Assembly (NCBI RefSeq): GCF_041381155.1
Contig: NC_091134.1
Span: forward strand, 62,550,902-62,614,901
Origin: Argopecten irradians
Lineage: Eukaryota > Mollusca > Bivalvia > Pectinida > Pectinidae
DNA length: 64,000 bases
Direction: 5' to 3'
Shown here: one piece after another, positions 32,115 to 42,861 of the stretch
Numbering within the stretch: position 1 is the first letter of the stretch
How the letters are laid out: every line of letters starts with the position of its first letter
Position numbers and translations under genes: made by a program
Notes under the pieces: generated by a model
Seen by the model: the letters and a program-made list of their open reading frames with translations, nothing else
Told to the model about the DNA's origin: nothing
The model's database searches: none

Positions 32115-34469
32115 CTATTCTGAATGAGAAGAGGAGGAAGAGGTATCCATGATACTATTTGACAACTCTGCAGAATCTGTTGCCATGGAAACACCCTCAT
32201 CAGCAACTCCGCCAGTGGATATAGGCATTTTGTTAAGAAACACTACTCTGTTGTGGGCATGTCCAATAAACTCCTGTAGATTAATCTCCTTGGCGAGTTG
32301 GTAGGCTGCTTCAGCATGCTCTATAGCCTTAGCTGAGTAACCCCTGCGGTACTGAAGATCACTCTTTGCAACAAGGTTGTATACCTCAAGAATTTTGGGT
32401 AAGGGAGAAACTGATTTCTCTAACTGTTTGAGGTACCTACCCGCAAAGTCTATATCCCTTGAGGCTGGGTGTTGGATGTCCATCGTTAAACCATTTTCTC
32501 CACATCTAAGAAGAAGAATTGCTAAACGACACAATGCTATTCTTAATCCAAATGGACCATCTTTTCCCCCATCACATTTAAAGTTATCTAAGGCCCTTTG
32601 ACAACTTTTGACGGCACTATCATAAAGAGTTTGGTATACTGAATGGTAGTTTGGCTGGTGTACACTTAACACAGCGAGCTGACGGAAAATATCTCGAACT
32701 TGATTTATATATAACCAGCCGGCTGCTCTTCCGGAACAACCAACCGGGTCCGCCTCGATCATCATCATTGCATCGGCGAGTGCGCTGTCTAGCTTGTGCA
32801 GCTTTCTCTTAGCAATATACATTCTGGTTTGTGCCGAAAAAAGTTCCAGTGTGAAATATTTAGGATTACTCGTCCTTGCAACTCGTTGTAAGCCTGTGTT
32901 TATATGCTTCTTAGCGGAGTGTATGTCAGTTACAAACAGGTCACGACTGGCATGGAGGTAATCTAGAATGCACATCATGTCTGAGTCTTCGCTGTACTTC
33001 ATCTGTATGTTCGTAGCGTACAAATCAAACTTTTGGAATTCTCCCTGATTGATCATTGTGCTCAGGGAATTGAATGCCACATCTAGACGCCTAGGTCTTG
33101 TACTATGTGTTATTGCAGAACCTGGGTTACATGTCACAGGCGACAAATTACATACATGTACGCTTGGTAAATCTCGACGTTTGTTTGTTGAATGTTTCCG
33201 TGCTCTCTTAGCAGCTGTGGGTTCACTGCAATATTTTAAGTAATCAGTTTTAGTCACAAGCCTGTTACATTTAGAAGCCATATTTTGTGGATGAGTATCC
33301 TTTTCTCTTTCACTTTCTAAAGGACGTGCAGAATGTTGGTAAAGTCGTCTGATTTGTGACTCACTTTGTGCTTTTGGTTCTTCCCCATTCAAAAATGATG
33401 GCATTTGTACAAAATCTGGTATCAGCATTGATTCAAATTTACATAATTTGAGATCTTCTGTTGTGTTTGACTCATTCAATCGTTCCATGGCAGAATGCTG
33501 ATTTAGTTTGATGTCTACAGCGGTATCTTCATAACACGAAAACACTTGGTCACGATGCGACCTTTGATTAAGCTTTCGTCGTTTTTTCTGGAATCGCCTA
33601 TTTCGTCGTACCCTGCATTGATTTGAAGATTCGTTATCTATCTTGTGTGCTTCCGAACAGAGAAAGATGTTTGTTGATGGTTTATCCAGGAGATGCGTGG
33701 GTAGAGATTGACAAAAGTGTTCCTTCAACAATAAGTTTTCCGTTTGAGCCCAGAATCCAGTACGGGATTCTGCCTTGAGAATAGGTTCCTGTACATGATG
33801 GGCAATAGCTTGTAATGACTGAGTAGATTGCTTTATAGCTCTGGCGATATATCCATATTTGTTTTCTAAGGATCGCATAAATACAGACTTAACTTGACTT
33901 CCTCTACACCTTGCGAGTTCGGATATAAAAACGATACATCTATCTAAACGTGTTTTTCCTGACTTAATTCTTTCATACTCCTCTATTCCAAACACAAACT
34001 CTTGATAATGTAAATCTAAAAGGTCACTCGCCTCCAAATTCTCAAAAATAAGACAACAGTTTTGTTTAATCAGGGACTCCAATTCTGGAATAGTAAATGG
34101 AGGAATATTATGTGTGCATCTGCTACATGCATTGAGAATATGTCTGCTGTGAAGACCAGTGTTTTCTGTCGGTTTTGTTTTTACAAAGTCTTTTCGTGGT
34201 ATTGAGCTCCGGACTACACGAGCTAGATGGTTGTAGTCTGCTTTTAAGGAGTTCAGAAAAGAGCCGTACGCGGAAGGTCCACACGTGGGCAGCATGATAA
34301 GCAGTAGACGACATTTGTCTTTCCTAGATTTGCAAGATTTGATGTGATCACAATCATTCTCTGTCAGGATTCCGTCTTCAAAAAGATCGTCAATGATGTC
34401 ACATGGATCAAGTTGATCCACTAAGGTCACGTGATTTTGTTGTAAGTTGTTTCGTTGTTCTGTTTCCAT
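32115..34469 (-). CDS. tandem-CARD protein with C-terminal TPR-like helical domain, paralogue 2
   Basis: 784 aa in one coding exon; start METEQRNNLQ is 13 bases after a splice acceptor (AG 34,483-34,484). Residues 1-88 form a clear CARD: LVDQLDPCDIIDDLFEDGIL, then DHIKSCKSRKDKCRLLL and AYGSFLNSL. A CxxC (115-118) precedes IPPF and a second CARD-like fold (122-215: EASDLLDLHYQEFVFG, RIKSGKTRLDRC, VFMRSLENKYGYIA). The linker 216-455 is polar, with a basic block near 287-303 (RRNRRFQKKRRK, NLS-like) and DQVFSCYED. Residues 460-750 are alpha-helical with TPR-like pairs such as AIEHAEAAYQLAKEIN. The tail is serine-rich. No signal peptide, membrane segment, nucleotide-binding or caspase domain. Probable cytosolic death-fold adaptor or sensor; function inferred from CARD homology. 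I know no named family with this order. Confidence 0.92.
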   Translation of the reverse strand: METEQRNNLQQNHVTLVDQLDPCDIIDDLFEDGILTENDCDHIKSCKSRKDKCRLLLIMLPTCGPSAYGSFLNSLKADYNHLARVVRSSIPRKDFVKTKPTENTGLHSRHILNACSRCTHNIPPFTIPELESLIKQNCCLIFENLEASDLLDLHYQEFVFGIEEYERIKSGKTRLDRCIVFISELARCRGSQVKSVFMRSLENKYGYIARAIKQSTQSLQAIAHHVQEPILKAESRTGFWAQTENLLLKEHFCQSLPTHLLDKPSTNIFLCSEAHKIDNESSNQCRVRRNRRFQKKRRKLNQRSHRDQVFSCYEDTAVDIKLNQHSAMERLNESNTTEDLKLCKFESMLIPDFVQMPSFLNGEEPKAQSESQIRRLYQHSARPLESEREKDTHPQNMASKCNRLVTKTDYLKYCSEPTAAKRARKHSTNKRRDLPSVHVCNLSPVTCNPGSAITHSTRPRRLDVAFNSLSTMINQGEFQKFDLYATNIQMKYSEDSDMMCILDYLHASRDLFVTDIHSAKKHINTGLQRVARTSNPKYFTLELFSAQTRMYIAKRKLHKLDSALADAMMMIEADPVGCSGRAAGWLYINQVRDIFRQLAVLSVHQPNYHSVYQTLYDSAVKSCQRALDNFKCDGGKDGPFGLRIALCRLAILLLRCGENGLTMDIQHPASRDIDFAGRYLKQLEKSVSPLPKILEVYNLVAKSDLQYRRGYSAKAIEHAEAAYQLAKEINLQEFIGHAHNRVVFLNKMPISTGGVADEGVSMATDSAELSNSIMDTSSSSSHSE

Positions 34470-34482
34470 GTTTATTTTCGAC

Positions 34483-34986
34483 CTGAATGGGAAAATATAA
34501 TATTAGAAGTATTTTTATTTTGTAAACTTTCTTAGTGATAATTCATGTTCAACGATGTCAAGCTTTACTGGTGGCATTTATATGATAATTATTTCATATA
34601 TACACATAATCGTTGGTATGCATGCAGCACAGAGTCTATCATCTATGTAGATGCTTTACCTGATTATTTATCAAAAATAACATTACATACAATGTATATG
34701 TTTAATTAGATAGAAGGCGGAGGTTTCCAACGTCCTGTAGGTATTTCATAATGGTATGATGTATCGGCAGAGGGATCAAAGGTGGATACCGGAGTATTCT
34801 AACAGCGCTCCATAGACGGTGTAGAAATACAAGTATGAAGAATGTATATGTTTAGTGTACTACCTTACCATGTTTCCACTATGCAAGACCACTTAAACAG
34901 CAAGCAAATCATTTATGAAACTCATTTTCTTTATACATTCATGATTTAATTTAGGTTTGTGCATCTTTTTTATTTTTCTTTTAAAG
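34483..34986 (-). other. start-proximal part of the CARD gene 2 5'-UTR intron
   Basis: Inferred intron 34,483-37,001 (acceptor CCCATTCAG, donor CAG/GTAATT on the minus strand). Nothing else was recognised in this part. Confidence 0.45.
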
Positions 34987-35450
34987 TGTTATGTGCCATA
35001 TTTTTCATACTCAAGAATCAAGATGAGCTTTTAATATGTTATTCATTACCAAGAGTTAGCACCATTTTGAGAATTACAGTACATTTAATACATAGGTTTG
35101 TTTTAATTTTAAAAGCACAAATAAGAGATGATATTGATTTTGGCAGTATATTTACATCTATAGTGTAGTGAAATGAGTACATATGGTCAGACAATGAAGC
35201 CAAATTGTGGTCTACAATTTCATTTCGTATCCTTATATTAGTAAAGGGATTTTTGCAGGCATGTATCCACCTAAACATAAAAAAGTATAACAAACAACAA
35301 TTTTACAGTACATAATTTCTGTTTTCTTATTAACGTTTGATTCCGCAGCTTAATTCATCAAACATTGTGGTTTTCAATAGATTAACGAAGAAAACATTAT
35401 ATGTCAAAGTTTTCGCCCAGTTACGGCACATTATAACTTTAATTAAAAAG
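34987..35450 (+). repeat. dispersed repeat, second copy at 63,180-63,650
   Basis: About 460 bases align in the same orientation with 63,180-63,650. Shared are 'TGTGCC-TATTTTTCATACTCA', 'GAATCAAGA', 'TTTTGAGAATTAC-GTAC', 'GTACATA-GGTCAGA' and 'CGCC-AGTTACG-CACA'. Diverged, non-coding, ends not defined. Confidence 0.7.
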
Positions 35451-36990
35451 GCCCATATCTTTTCTTTCTCTGTAAAATACCATTTTCAATGTACATTTCA
35501 ATTAAGAAGATTTCCATTATTTGATCATACGCAAAACTGACAAATTGCCAAAATTAGAAAAGTTTAATACATTTAGCAATTTTATAAATAATCTAATGCA
35601 TGAAATAGAACTCTTAGACAGAAGTTACTAAATCAAAAACAATTATGACTTAGGCGCCGCTAAATACATTCATGGGTAGCACATAAACATGTGATCTCAT
35701 TTTGTCGAACTTATGGTTGGCCACACTAGCAGATTTCTTTCAAAATAGTAAAATAGAAACAAGGGCGCTATTTACTAATGATAACGTTACTAAATTAAAT
35801 CTACATGACGTACTTATATTAATTACTGATGAAAATTAACCCCACCCCCACTCTAATTTTTTTTGGATCAATCCCAATAGTTTTGTTGGAATAATGACCA
35901 TCATACGCATCAACACTAACAACATTTGAACTAGTATCAATTATGAACATATATCTATGTGCGATATAAGGTGTGTCTGAATCCCGCTAGAAAAATGCTA
36001 CCTACATAGTAAAAGAAGATTACATCGCAGTATAAAATTAGATAATTTAACAGAATATTAATTTCTCTCATACCTACGTGTATAAGACGGGTTTATACGT
36101 TACACTACATATATTGTCGGCTAAGACTGTATTAACCGGCCACCCATGTCACTGCGTTAACAAATTACCATTTTCTCGGTAAAATGTAAACGTTATTTCT
36201 GAAACTAGGTTGAATTCACTATAAAGAATATAAACATTGGGATTTGTGATAAAAATAGCTAACATGTTTAAGATATAGAGAATTGACTTACAGTCGCAGT
36301 TTTCTTCGAATCTAATTAAAAATTGCGGGATATCATTGTACTAAAAACGCCGAGGGATGAGAGAAAATACTCCTTAAAGGTGGATATAAAGAATATTCTC
36401 TGGATCACAAAGACCCCCAGATAAAAAAAATTGTATTCTGCGCAAATGAAAAGAGCTTTAAAGTATTTACACCACTTGTTATAAATAGAACTACGACAAA
36501 CTTATCAGATCGGGTTTGCTATGTATTCACGACCCGTACGTTCCATTCACGGGTTCGTACCAGTTGTATCCACTTAGACTCAGGATGGCGTACCCGATGT
36601 ATTTCATATGTTAACGAAATATCCTTTTTGTTGAGAACAATACGTAATCGATTTATATTCATTGAAATTTGATTTATTACGTATTTTAATGCATTTTGAA
36701 ACTTTTTAGATATTGCTTTTATATCCACAATGCTCTTAAGATAGAAAATAATAATTCAAAGAGTATCTTTCATATGGATACACCATATTGAAAAAATCCA
36801 AAGGCGTTCCGTTAAACGACGCCGTATCATTTCAGTACAGCTGGCAAGAATCCGCAAAAGGAAGGCACGGTATGTGATCACGAAACAGTTTTACTTCTGT
36901 GTGTATACTAACTACTAATTCACATATCGCGGTTTGAACAATTATAATATAAATATGTACACAACGACAGAAAGCTGAGTTGCACAACAA
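35451..36990. other. rest of the CARD gene 2 5'-UTR intron, nothing firm
   Basis: AT-rich. A second strong minus-strand splice donor (CGACT/GTAAGTCAA) lies at about 36,291 and could mark an alternative first exon. No promoter-like sequence comparable to the one at 37.1 kb lies beside it. Confidence 0.4.
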
Positions 36991-37001
36991 ATAATAATTA
37001 C

Positions 37002-37075
37002 CTGAAGCATAAGACAATATTGTCGGTATCCTCATCCTCCACACAACCGCCCTACTAGAGAATCATCCTGCCTAT
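37002..37075 (-). other. inferred non-coding first exon of CARD gene 2
   Basis: The minus strand ends ATGCTTCAG/GTAATTATT, a good splice donor (GT at 37,000-37,001). It lies 100 bases downstream of a kappaB site, comparable with 133 (gene 1) and 113 (gene 3). The start end is approximate. Confidence 0.5.
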
Positions 37076-37110
37076 ATAGCTTGTTTATTTTTGTACGTAT
37101 GGAAATTTCC
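37072..37110 (-). promoter_or_regulatory. kappaB-like promoter module of CARD gene 2
   Basis: GGAAATTTCC at 37,101-37,110 is a palindromic kappaB-type site. On the minus strand CTGGAAATTTCC is followed after 7 bases by CAAAAATAAAC, and then CTATATAGG near 37,075. The same order and spacing (CTGGAAAT-YYCC, ~8 bases, AAAAATA) is present at genes 1 and 3. Confidence 0.6.
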
Positions 37111-38690
37111 AGCGTCATGGTTGATGTTCGATCGGGTTTGAAACAGTGTGCAGACGCAGAGCAATTCCAGTGGCAGCTGTCGATTATTCAGACCAATGAT
37201 TTTCTAGTTTTTTTTTCACACCAAATGATCTGGTTACAGTATTTTGGGCGACGGCTGGTATTCTGTATTACGTTCTATTGTTATCCATGCATTATCATAA
37301 CCGGTTTTTGGTATTACATATTACAGTTGTAGGGAGAATCATCGACAAATTGTTGTGGTTCAGGTAATAAAATCCAAGAGATTTTGTCTCAGATTTCAGA
37401 ATTTAAATGCTGGCTATATATGTTTACATTACACGTACACACATTTCACGGAAAAAATGCGATGAGTAATTCATGGAATTTTCTCGGTGTTGCTTTAATT
37501 TGTTTGAGTCCTGCTCCAAGGGTAAAACCATCAGGTAATTTACAGTTTTGGAATTTGCCAGGGTGAAATAGCAAGAAAAAGGCTAATTATAGTTTTTAGC
37601 AATTAAAAATTCAATTAGAAGTGCACAAAGTCACACTAATAAGCTTGCATGGTCCTAATGGTGACAATCCGGTATTTCTTCAAAATATTTTGACTGAAGT
37701 TATGTTAGAGAACTATGGAAATAATGATGTTATTATTTGTTGACAACTTGGTCTTATATCCAGACAAAAGGCTGTGGCAATATTAGTGTTATCCATTAAT
37801 CATTAGAACATTTTTCTTATGTGTTTCCATTTTAGCATTACATTATACAGTTATAGAGATACTTAGCAATAACAAAGTAACTACTTTTATCACCTTTCAT
37901 TCATTTATTCAAACACAGGTGAGAATTCATAGTATCTATCCATGGTACTGATTCGTATTATAAATCTGTTATCTCGCCGAGGGTAAATTGACGGAATGTA
38001 TACAATTTCATAGAAGGTAGCTGATTCTCAGAAAAGTTTACAAACAAAATAATTTCATAACCCTATGAAATTAAAAAATAGTCATATCAATGCTTATAAT
38101 TAATTTTTCAGACTACTTGATAACATAAGATACGTTTAAACGTATGATTCCATTGATTTTCAAATGTATTATTCATCCAAATCAATACGCAACGTCGACG
38201 TCTCTATTGTGACGTCATGATAACGTCGGGTTTTCACACCATTCTCGTTTTCGTTCTTCACAGTAGTATGAAGAAATTTAGGAACGTGGACTGCATTACT
38301 GAATTCATTGGCAGATCTGAAAAAAAATACAAAATTGTGGAACTGGTTTTATTTCTTTTTGTATATCCAACTGCTCACACAGATTCAGGAAATATGTTTT
38401 TCGATTTGGATGAAAATGAATGATTCGAAAATTTTAAGAAGAACATGTTTGATCGAAACTGAATATTGAGATATCATTACAAAAAAGATCTGTTAATTAA
38501 TAAAAAGTCATTTTTTACAAACTTTGGTTTAATGCTTGCATATTTACATTTTATGACCTAATTAAAGATCCCAGTAATCTTACATTTTATTCAATGTTTG
38601 AGTTTTATAACATATATAACATTAACACTAATTTTCTCAAATTCAGTGCTTTTTGAAATTTTAAAAGTTCCAAAGAATTTTACAAATGTC
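37111..38690. other. intergenic DNA upstream of CARD gene 2, nothing recognised
   Basis: Short open frames occur but none shows family similarity, splice structure or codon character. No repeat ends were recognised. Confidence 0.4.
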
Positions 38691-38699
38691 TTATTACAC

Positions 38700-39240
38700 C
38701 AGCCACGGCACTGATTTGGGAAAAAAATGAAGTGGCGACAGCAATTTCTCTAATATACAGATAAATGGGAAAAAAATACAAAATTCCTTTTTGGTCTCTC
38801 ATAGTACAAAGCATGGTTCCAACTTAAAATGATTTACCACATATTAGTCAGAAATAATTTCCTCTTTAAAGTCCAGCTAGCTACAAGCCCTCTATGTACA
38901 TTTTGTAACAGTGAACCAGAAACAATAGTCCATTGTCTATGGTAATGTATAGAGGTTCAAAGCTTATTACAGGAACTTGAAACGGATATCGTATTTATTC
39001 CCTTTTCTACAAATAAAGAAGCTCACCTATTCGGAATACTATCCAATTAATTATAATAAAACACTCCATCTATAAGACCAGATGCTTAAATAAATCTTTA
39101 GGCCTAAATGGCCTCATTAATACTATAAAGGAGCACATTTTAGCTTTGAAATTCTTAAACAATAACAACAATCAAATGAAAAATCAATTGTTTGTAATTT
39201 ATCTAAGAATTGGAAACCCCTATTGAAATTTGTTTCCTCT
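38700..39240 (+). mobile_element. 3' end of an L1/Tx1-like LINE
   Basis: With several stops, the plus strand reads WFQLKMIYHILVRNNFLF, then PLCTFCNSEPETIVHCLW. This is the Cys-Cys-His-type zinc motif that closes the ORF2 of L1/Tx1-like elements. LNGLINTIKEHILALKFL and a worn tail follow. The 5' part is absent, as usual for 5'-truncated LINE insertions. The same clade is represented at 51.5-53.7 kb. Confidence 0.7.
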
Positions 39241-39527
39241 CGTAACGTATTTTTCTTTTTTTAATTTTTTTTTGTATATGTTTACATATACACATCACAT
39301 ACATATACACGTATTTATACGTATATAATTATACAATAACAATAGAACTATTAACAGGTTGATAACTACATACGGATCAATGTTAGATTCCTTTTCTCCC
39401 ATACTTAATAGGAAAAATCCGAAATTCTCGTTGCTCTCCAGGCTTTTCATCGCGACATTGTCACAGGAACGTCGTTCTGCTTCGAAATTGATAACGTGAT
39501 CGGCAAATGCACGACGCGGCTACGCCG

Positions 39528-39950
39528 CAGGTATTGATGACGTCACGTTATTGCCTAGCGCGTGCGAGTTGTCTTACACCCCCTGTGGAAGATAGAGTAA
39601 CCTTTTCCCTAGCAACTACGGGTTATCCATGTGAAGTATGGGAGAATATAATAGGCTTACATGGGCCTGTCAGGTGGACAGGGGTATCTCAACCCGAGTG
39701 AAAGGTTTTGGCTGGGCAACCCGAGGCTTGCCGAGGGTTGATGGTCAAAATCTTTCACGAGGGTTGAGATATCCCTGTCCACCTGACAGGACCATGTTTG
39801 ATACTTTTTCTCCAATCCGTTAACAAGAAATGGTGAAAATTCAGTTGATATGAACGTCCATTCACTCCAAAAAGGTGGCCGCATGTATTGATGACGTCAC
39901 AGTCTAGCGTATGTGAGTTATCTTTTCCCTAGCAACCGCAGGATTACCCT
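39528..39950. repeat. 140-bp hairpin flanked by ~70-bp direct repeats
   Basis: The arms ACATGGGCCTGTCAGGTGGA... (39,659 on) and ...TCCACCTGACAGGACCATGT (to 39,797) pair over about 50 bases, through GGGTATCTCAACCC and GTGAAAGGTTTT. The loop holds a smaller inverted repeat (CAACCCGAGGC). Outside, 'GTATTGATGACGTCAC' with 'CTTTTCCCTAGCAAC' appears on both sides in the same direction (39,531-39,620 and 39,885-39,945). It may be a MITE that transposes with the flanks, or a hairpin inside a duplicated segment. Confidence 0.75.
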
Positions 39951-40095
39951 GTCAAGAATGAGATAAATGATGTTTATTGTGAAGATATGTTGAATATGAT
40001 GATGATATAATGAAAATGAAAGTAATATTTTTGATGATCTCTGAAAATATGATAATGATGAGGATTGATGAAGATGAGGATGAAGATAATGACTG

Positions 40096-40137
40096 ATGAT
40101 GTTGATGTATGATGATGATGATGATGATATGATGATG

Positions 40138-40169
<32 letters not shown>

Positions 40170-40174
40170 GATAA
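40096..40174 (+). repeat. (GAT)n microsatellite
   Basis: About 25 GAT/ATG triplets with few interruptions, in a wider region of degenerate GAT repeats from about 39,960. Confidence 0.9.
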
Positions 40175-40641
40175 CTGATTGTTACAATATTGTTTTTACA
40201 TTGTTTTTCTGAAAATGCCTTGAGAAATAAACAATAAAAAAAATCTGCATTTTTTCCATATCTTTTGGGTTAATGAAATCATTTGACCAAAAAAAAAAAA
40301 AAAAAAAACCCAAAAAACTGAAGGACATTTTTCATAGACGCGAATAATGGTTAAAATGCAATTTGGGATAAAAATTAGGCATTAATATTTACTTAATTTT
40401 ATAATAAAACAAATTCACATGTGGCTTATTTGTACTTAGTCCGTATATGAGTTTTGTCGCTGTGTCACTTTTAAATTTCAGGCGAAAATGTTCTTCGTGT
40501 ATGAGATCATAATAATCAGCATACAAATCCTTCAGTGTATGAGAAATAACCTCAAATTTGAGTCATAAATAAAATAAAATTAGATTACTCATGACAAAAT
40601 CTAAAAAATAGACTGCAAATTTTCATCCTTGGCCGATTTAA

Positions 40642-42678
40642 CTACCAACTGTCCAATAGGTCGCAAAACAGAAGTCTCGATGCCTCTTCTGTATCCACTG
40701 CGTTGACAAATACAGGCATTTTCTTAAGAAAGACCACCCTGTTGCGAGCAGGCACGCTAAATTCCAATAGCATCTCCTGGGCGAGGCGGTCGGCTTCCTC
40801 AGCGTGTTCGAGAGCCTTGACAGAGTTAGCCTTACGGTACTGAAGATCACTTTTAGCCAGAAGGTAGGGCACTTCCAGAATTTTGGGCATCGGTAAATCG
40901 GAATTCTCTATGTTTTGGAGAAACTCACCCGCGGACTCGATGTCCTCAGTGCATGGACGTTGTACGTCCATCGTCAAACCATTGTCTCCACATCGTAACA
41001 TTAATATTGCTAAACGGCACATTGAAAATTCAAGCCCAAACCGCCCGTCCATTCCTTCGTCACGGTGAAATATTTCAAGAGCCCTTCGACAACTACTGAC
41101 TGCTTCGCCATGCAGGTGCTCGTATACGGAATGATAATTAGTCCGATTGACACTCAGCATTTCCAGCTGGGCGGATTTAAGTTTGGCATAATTCATAAAC
41201 ACATAACCCGCAGTGCTGAAATATCTCATGGGATCCATCTCCACAATCATCTTTGCATCATCAACTGTGTTTTTTAGTTTACATAATTTTCTCTGAATGA
41301 AGTACATTCTTGACTGTGCTGTTAACAGTTCCAATGTAAAGTAGCTGGGGTTACTTGTCTCTGTAGCTCGTTTCAAGCCTGTTTTTATTTGTTCTTCGGC
41401 TAAATCCACATCAACGGTAAATAGGTTGCTACTTGCGTGGAGATAATCAAGAAGGCACATTATGTCAGGGTATTCGCTACTCTTTCGCCTGAAACTCTTT
41501 ATATGTTCTTTTACTATTTGATAACACCCTTGATTTATCACGGGTACTAGGTAATTGAATAAGGCCCCAAACTGCTTCGACGTGCCTTCGCGTGGTAGTA
41601 TTGACCTTGGGCTGAAGACCTGCACGGCGGTCGGTGTAACCTGGCTTATGTCGATTGCACATGTTTTGAATTTCGTTTGGTATGAATGTCTTTGAAAATC
41701 GTTTATCCTTTTTGGCTTGGCTTGAGATGCTTTGTAACAAGGATAAGGCAATACGTTCTTCGTAAAGTTGTCTTTGCAACGTGTAAAGACTCGATCATAA
41801 TTTGACTTTTTATGAAACAACCGACGTTCCTGTTTTAGGAGACGGCCTTTCAAAACCATACTTGTTTGAGGTATGCTTTCGGCTGATAAGTCTGTGTAAT
41901 AAAAACAATCGTCTTTCTTCAACAGTTCCTCCGTTTGAGATCTGTTGTCCATGGTCAATGGTTCGGTGAGAAGAGGTCCTGGGTTATCATCTGTGATTTT
42001 GTTCTGAAGGTTTTCTGTAATCACGTGTGCACCCTGCTTCAATTCTTTGGCAATGAATCCATATTTCCTCTCTAGGGACCGCATGAAAATCGACTTTACC
42101 TGACTAACACTGCACTTCGCCAGTTCGGAGATGAAAAGAGCGCGTCGCTCAGAACGAGTATTCCCGGACCTAATTCTTTCACATTCATCACTCCCAAATA
42201 CAAACTCTTGGTAAAGTAAATCTAATAAGTCGTTTGGTTCTACATTCGTAAAAATAAGACAACAATTTGTTTTGATGAAAACTCCAAAATCTGGAATAAC
42301 AAATGGCGGAATAAATGCTTTGCATTTGCCACATGTATAATTGGCCAGGTTTACATAATGGCGACCGACCTTTTCTTCATTTGCTATCGTGTCAATGTCC
42401 ATATCTTGTTTTGAATTCCGAAGTAAACAAACCAAATGATCATAATCCGTTGTTAGGGAGTCCAGGAAGGAACGGTAGGCGGATGGTCCTCGTGTTGGAA
42501 GCAAAGTAAGCAGTAATCGGCATTTATCTTTTCTTGACTTGCCGGATTTTATGTACTCACAATCGCTCTCTGACAGGATTCCATCCTGACAAAGATCGTC
42601 CATGATGTCACATGGGTTGAGCTCGTCAAGTAAGGTCACGTGATTTTTCCGGATGTTGTTTCTTTGCTCTGTTTCCAT
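40642..42678 (-). CDS. tandem-CARD protein with C-terminal TPR-like helical domain, paralogue 3
   Basis: 678 aa in one coding exon. An in-frame ATG 48 bases further upstream would add 16 residues, but it lies beyond the splice acceptor TTTGTCTAG (AG 42,684-42,685). METEQRNNIR, shared by all three paralogues, is therefore the start. CARD 1 is residues 1-88, CxxC 116-119, CARD 2 about 123-216. The linker is about 80 residues shorter than in paralogue 2 and lacks the SMxxL...NTT...FES segment, but keeps LLKQERR and DRVFTRCKD. The helical domain keeps the same blocks: MCLLDYLHASSNLF, PSYFTLELLTAQSRMY, CRLAILMLRCGDNGLTMDVQ and AKSDLQYRKANSVKALEHAE. It is the most diverged of the three. Function as for paralogue 2. 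Confidence 0.92.
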   Translation of the reverse strand: METEQRNNIRKNHVTLLDELNPCDIMDDLCQDGILSESDCEYIKSGKSRKDKCRLLLTLLPTRGPSAYRSFLDSLTTDYDHLVCLLRNSKQDMDIDTIANEEKVGRHYVNLANYTCGKCKAFIPPFVIPDFGVFIKTNCCLIFTNVEPNDLLDLLYQEFVFGSDECERIRSGNTRSERRALFISELAKCSVSQVKSIFMRSLERKYGFIAKELKQGAHVITENLQNKITDDNPGPLLTEPLTMDNRSQTEELLKKDDCFYYTDLSAESIPQTSMVLKGRLLKQERRLFHKKSNYDRVFTRCKDNFTKNVLPYPCYKASQAKPKRINDFQRHSYQTKFKTCAIDISQVTPTAVQVFSPRSILPREGTSKQFGALFNYLVPVINQGCYQIVKEHIKSFRRKSSEYPDIMCLLDYLHASSNLFTVDVDLAEEQIKTGLKRATETSNPSYFTLELLTAQSRMYFIQRKLCKLKNTVDDAKMIVEMDPMRYFSTAGYVFMNYAKLKSAQLEMLSVNRTNYHSVYEHLHGEAVSSCRRALEIFHRDEGMDGRFGLEFSMCRLAILMLRCGDNGLTMDVQRPCTEDIESAGEFLQNIENSDLPMPKILEVPYLLAKSDLQYRKANSVKALEHAEEADRLAQEMLLEFSVPARNRVVFLKKMPVFVNAVDTEEASRLLFCDLLDSW

Positions 42679-42745
42679 GGTGTCTAGACAAATAGAAAGA
42701 GATATATAACGTTTCACATTCAACATAAATTACTATTATAATTAA

Positions 42746-42861
42746 ATACCGTAAACTTATGTTAGCGGTAGTTTTTTTTTAATTTTTGCGCTGTCTTTGA
42801 AACGTTCATTCATGTACAGCGCTAAATTAAAAAAACCAACAACGGTATTTTCGGTATTGAA
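42746..42861. mobile_element. short hairpin MITE in the CARD gene 3 5'-UTR intron
   Basis: ATACCGT at the left and ACGGTAT at the right bracket inverted arms (TTTTTTTAATTTTTGCGCTGT and ACAGCGCTAAATTAAAAAAA). About 116 bp and non-coding. Confidence 0.55.

Noticed and set aside
32115-34469. Assignment of the CARD-helical proteins to IFIT or MAVS
   Set aside because: IFITs lack CARDs, and MAVS has a single CARD and a membrane anchor; neither architecture matches.
36285-36300. Strong minus-strand splice donor as the main first-exon donor of CARD gene 2
   Set aside because: No kappaB/AAAAATA module lies next to it. The donor at 37,000-37,001 fits the layout of the other two genes. Kept only as a possible alternative exon.
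38217-38423. Short ORF near 38.2 kb as a gene
   Set aside because: No family similarity, splice partners or promoter; composition is like the surrounding AT-rich DNA.
42679-42726. 16-residue N-terminal extension of CARD paralogue 3
   Set aside because: It lies upstream of a good splice acceptor, is absent from the other two paralogues, and METEQRN is the shared start.
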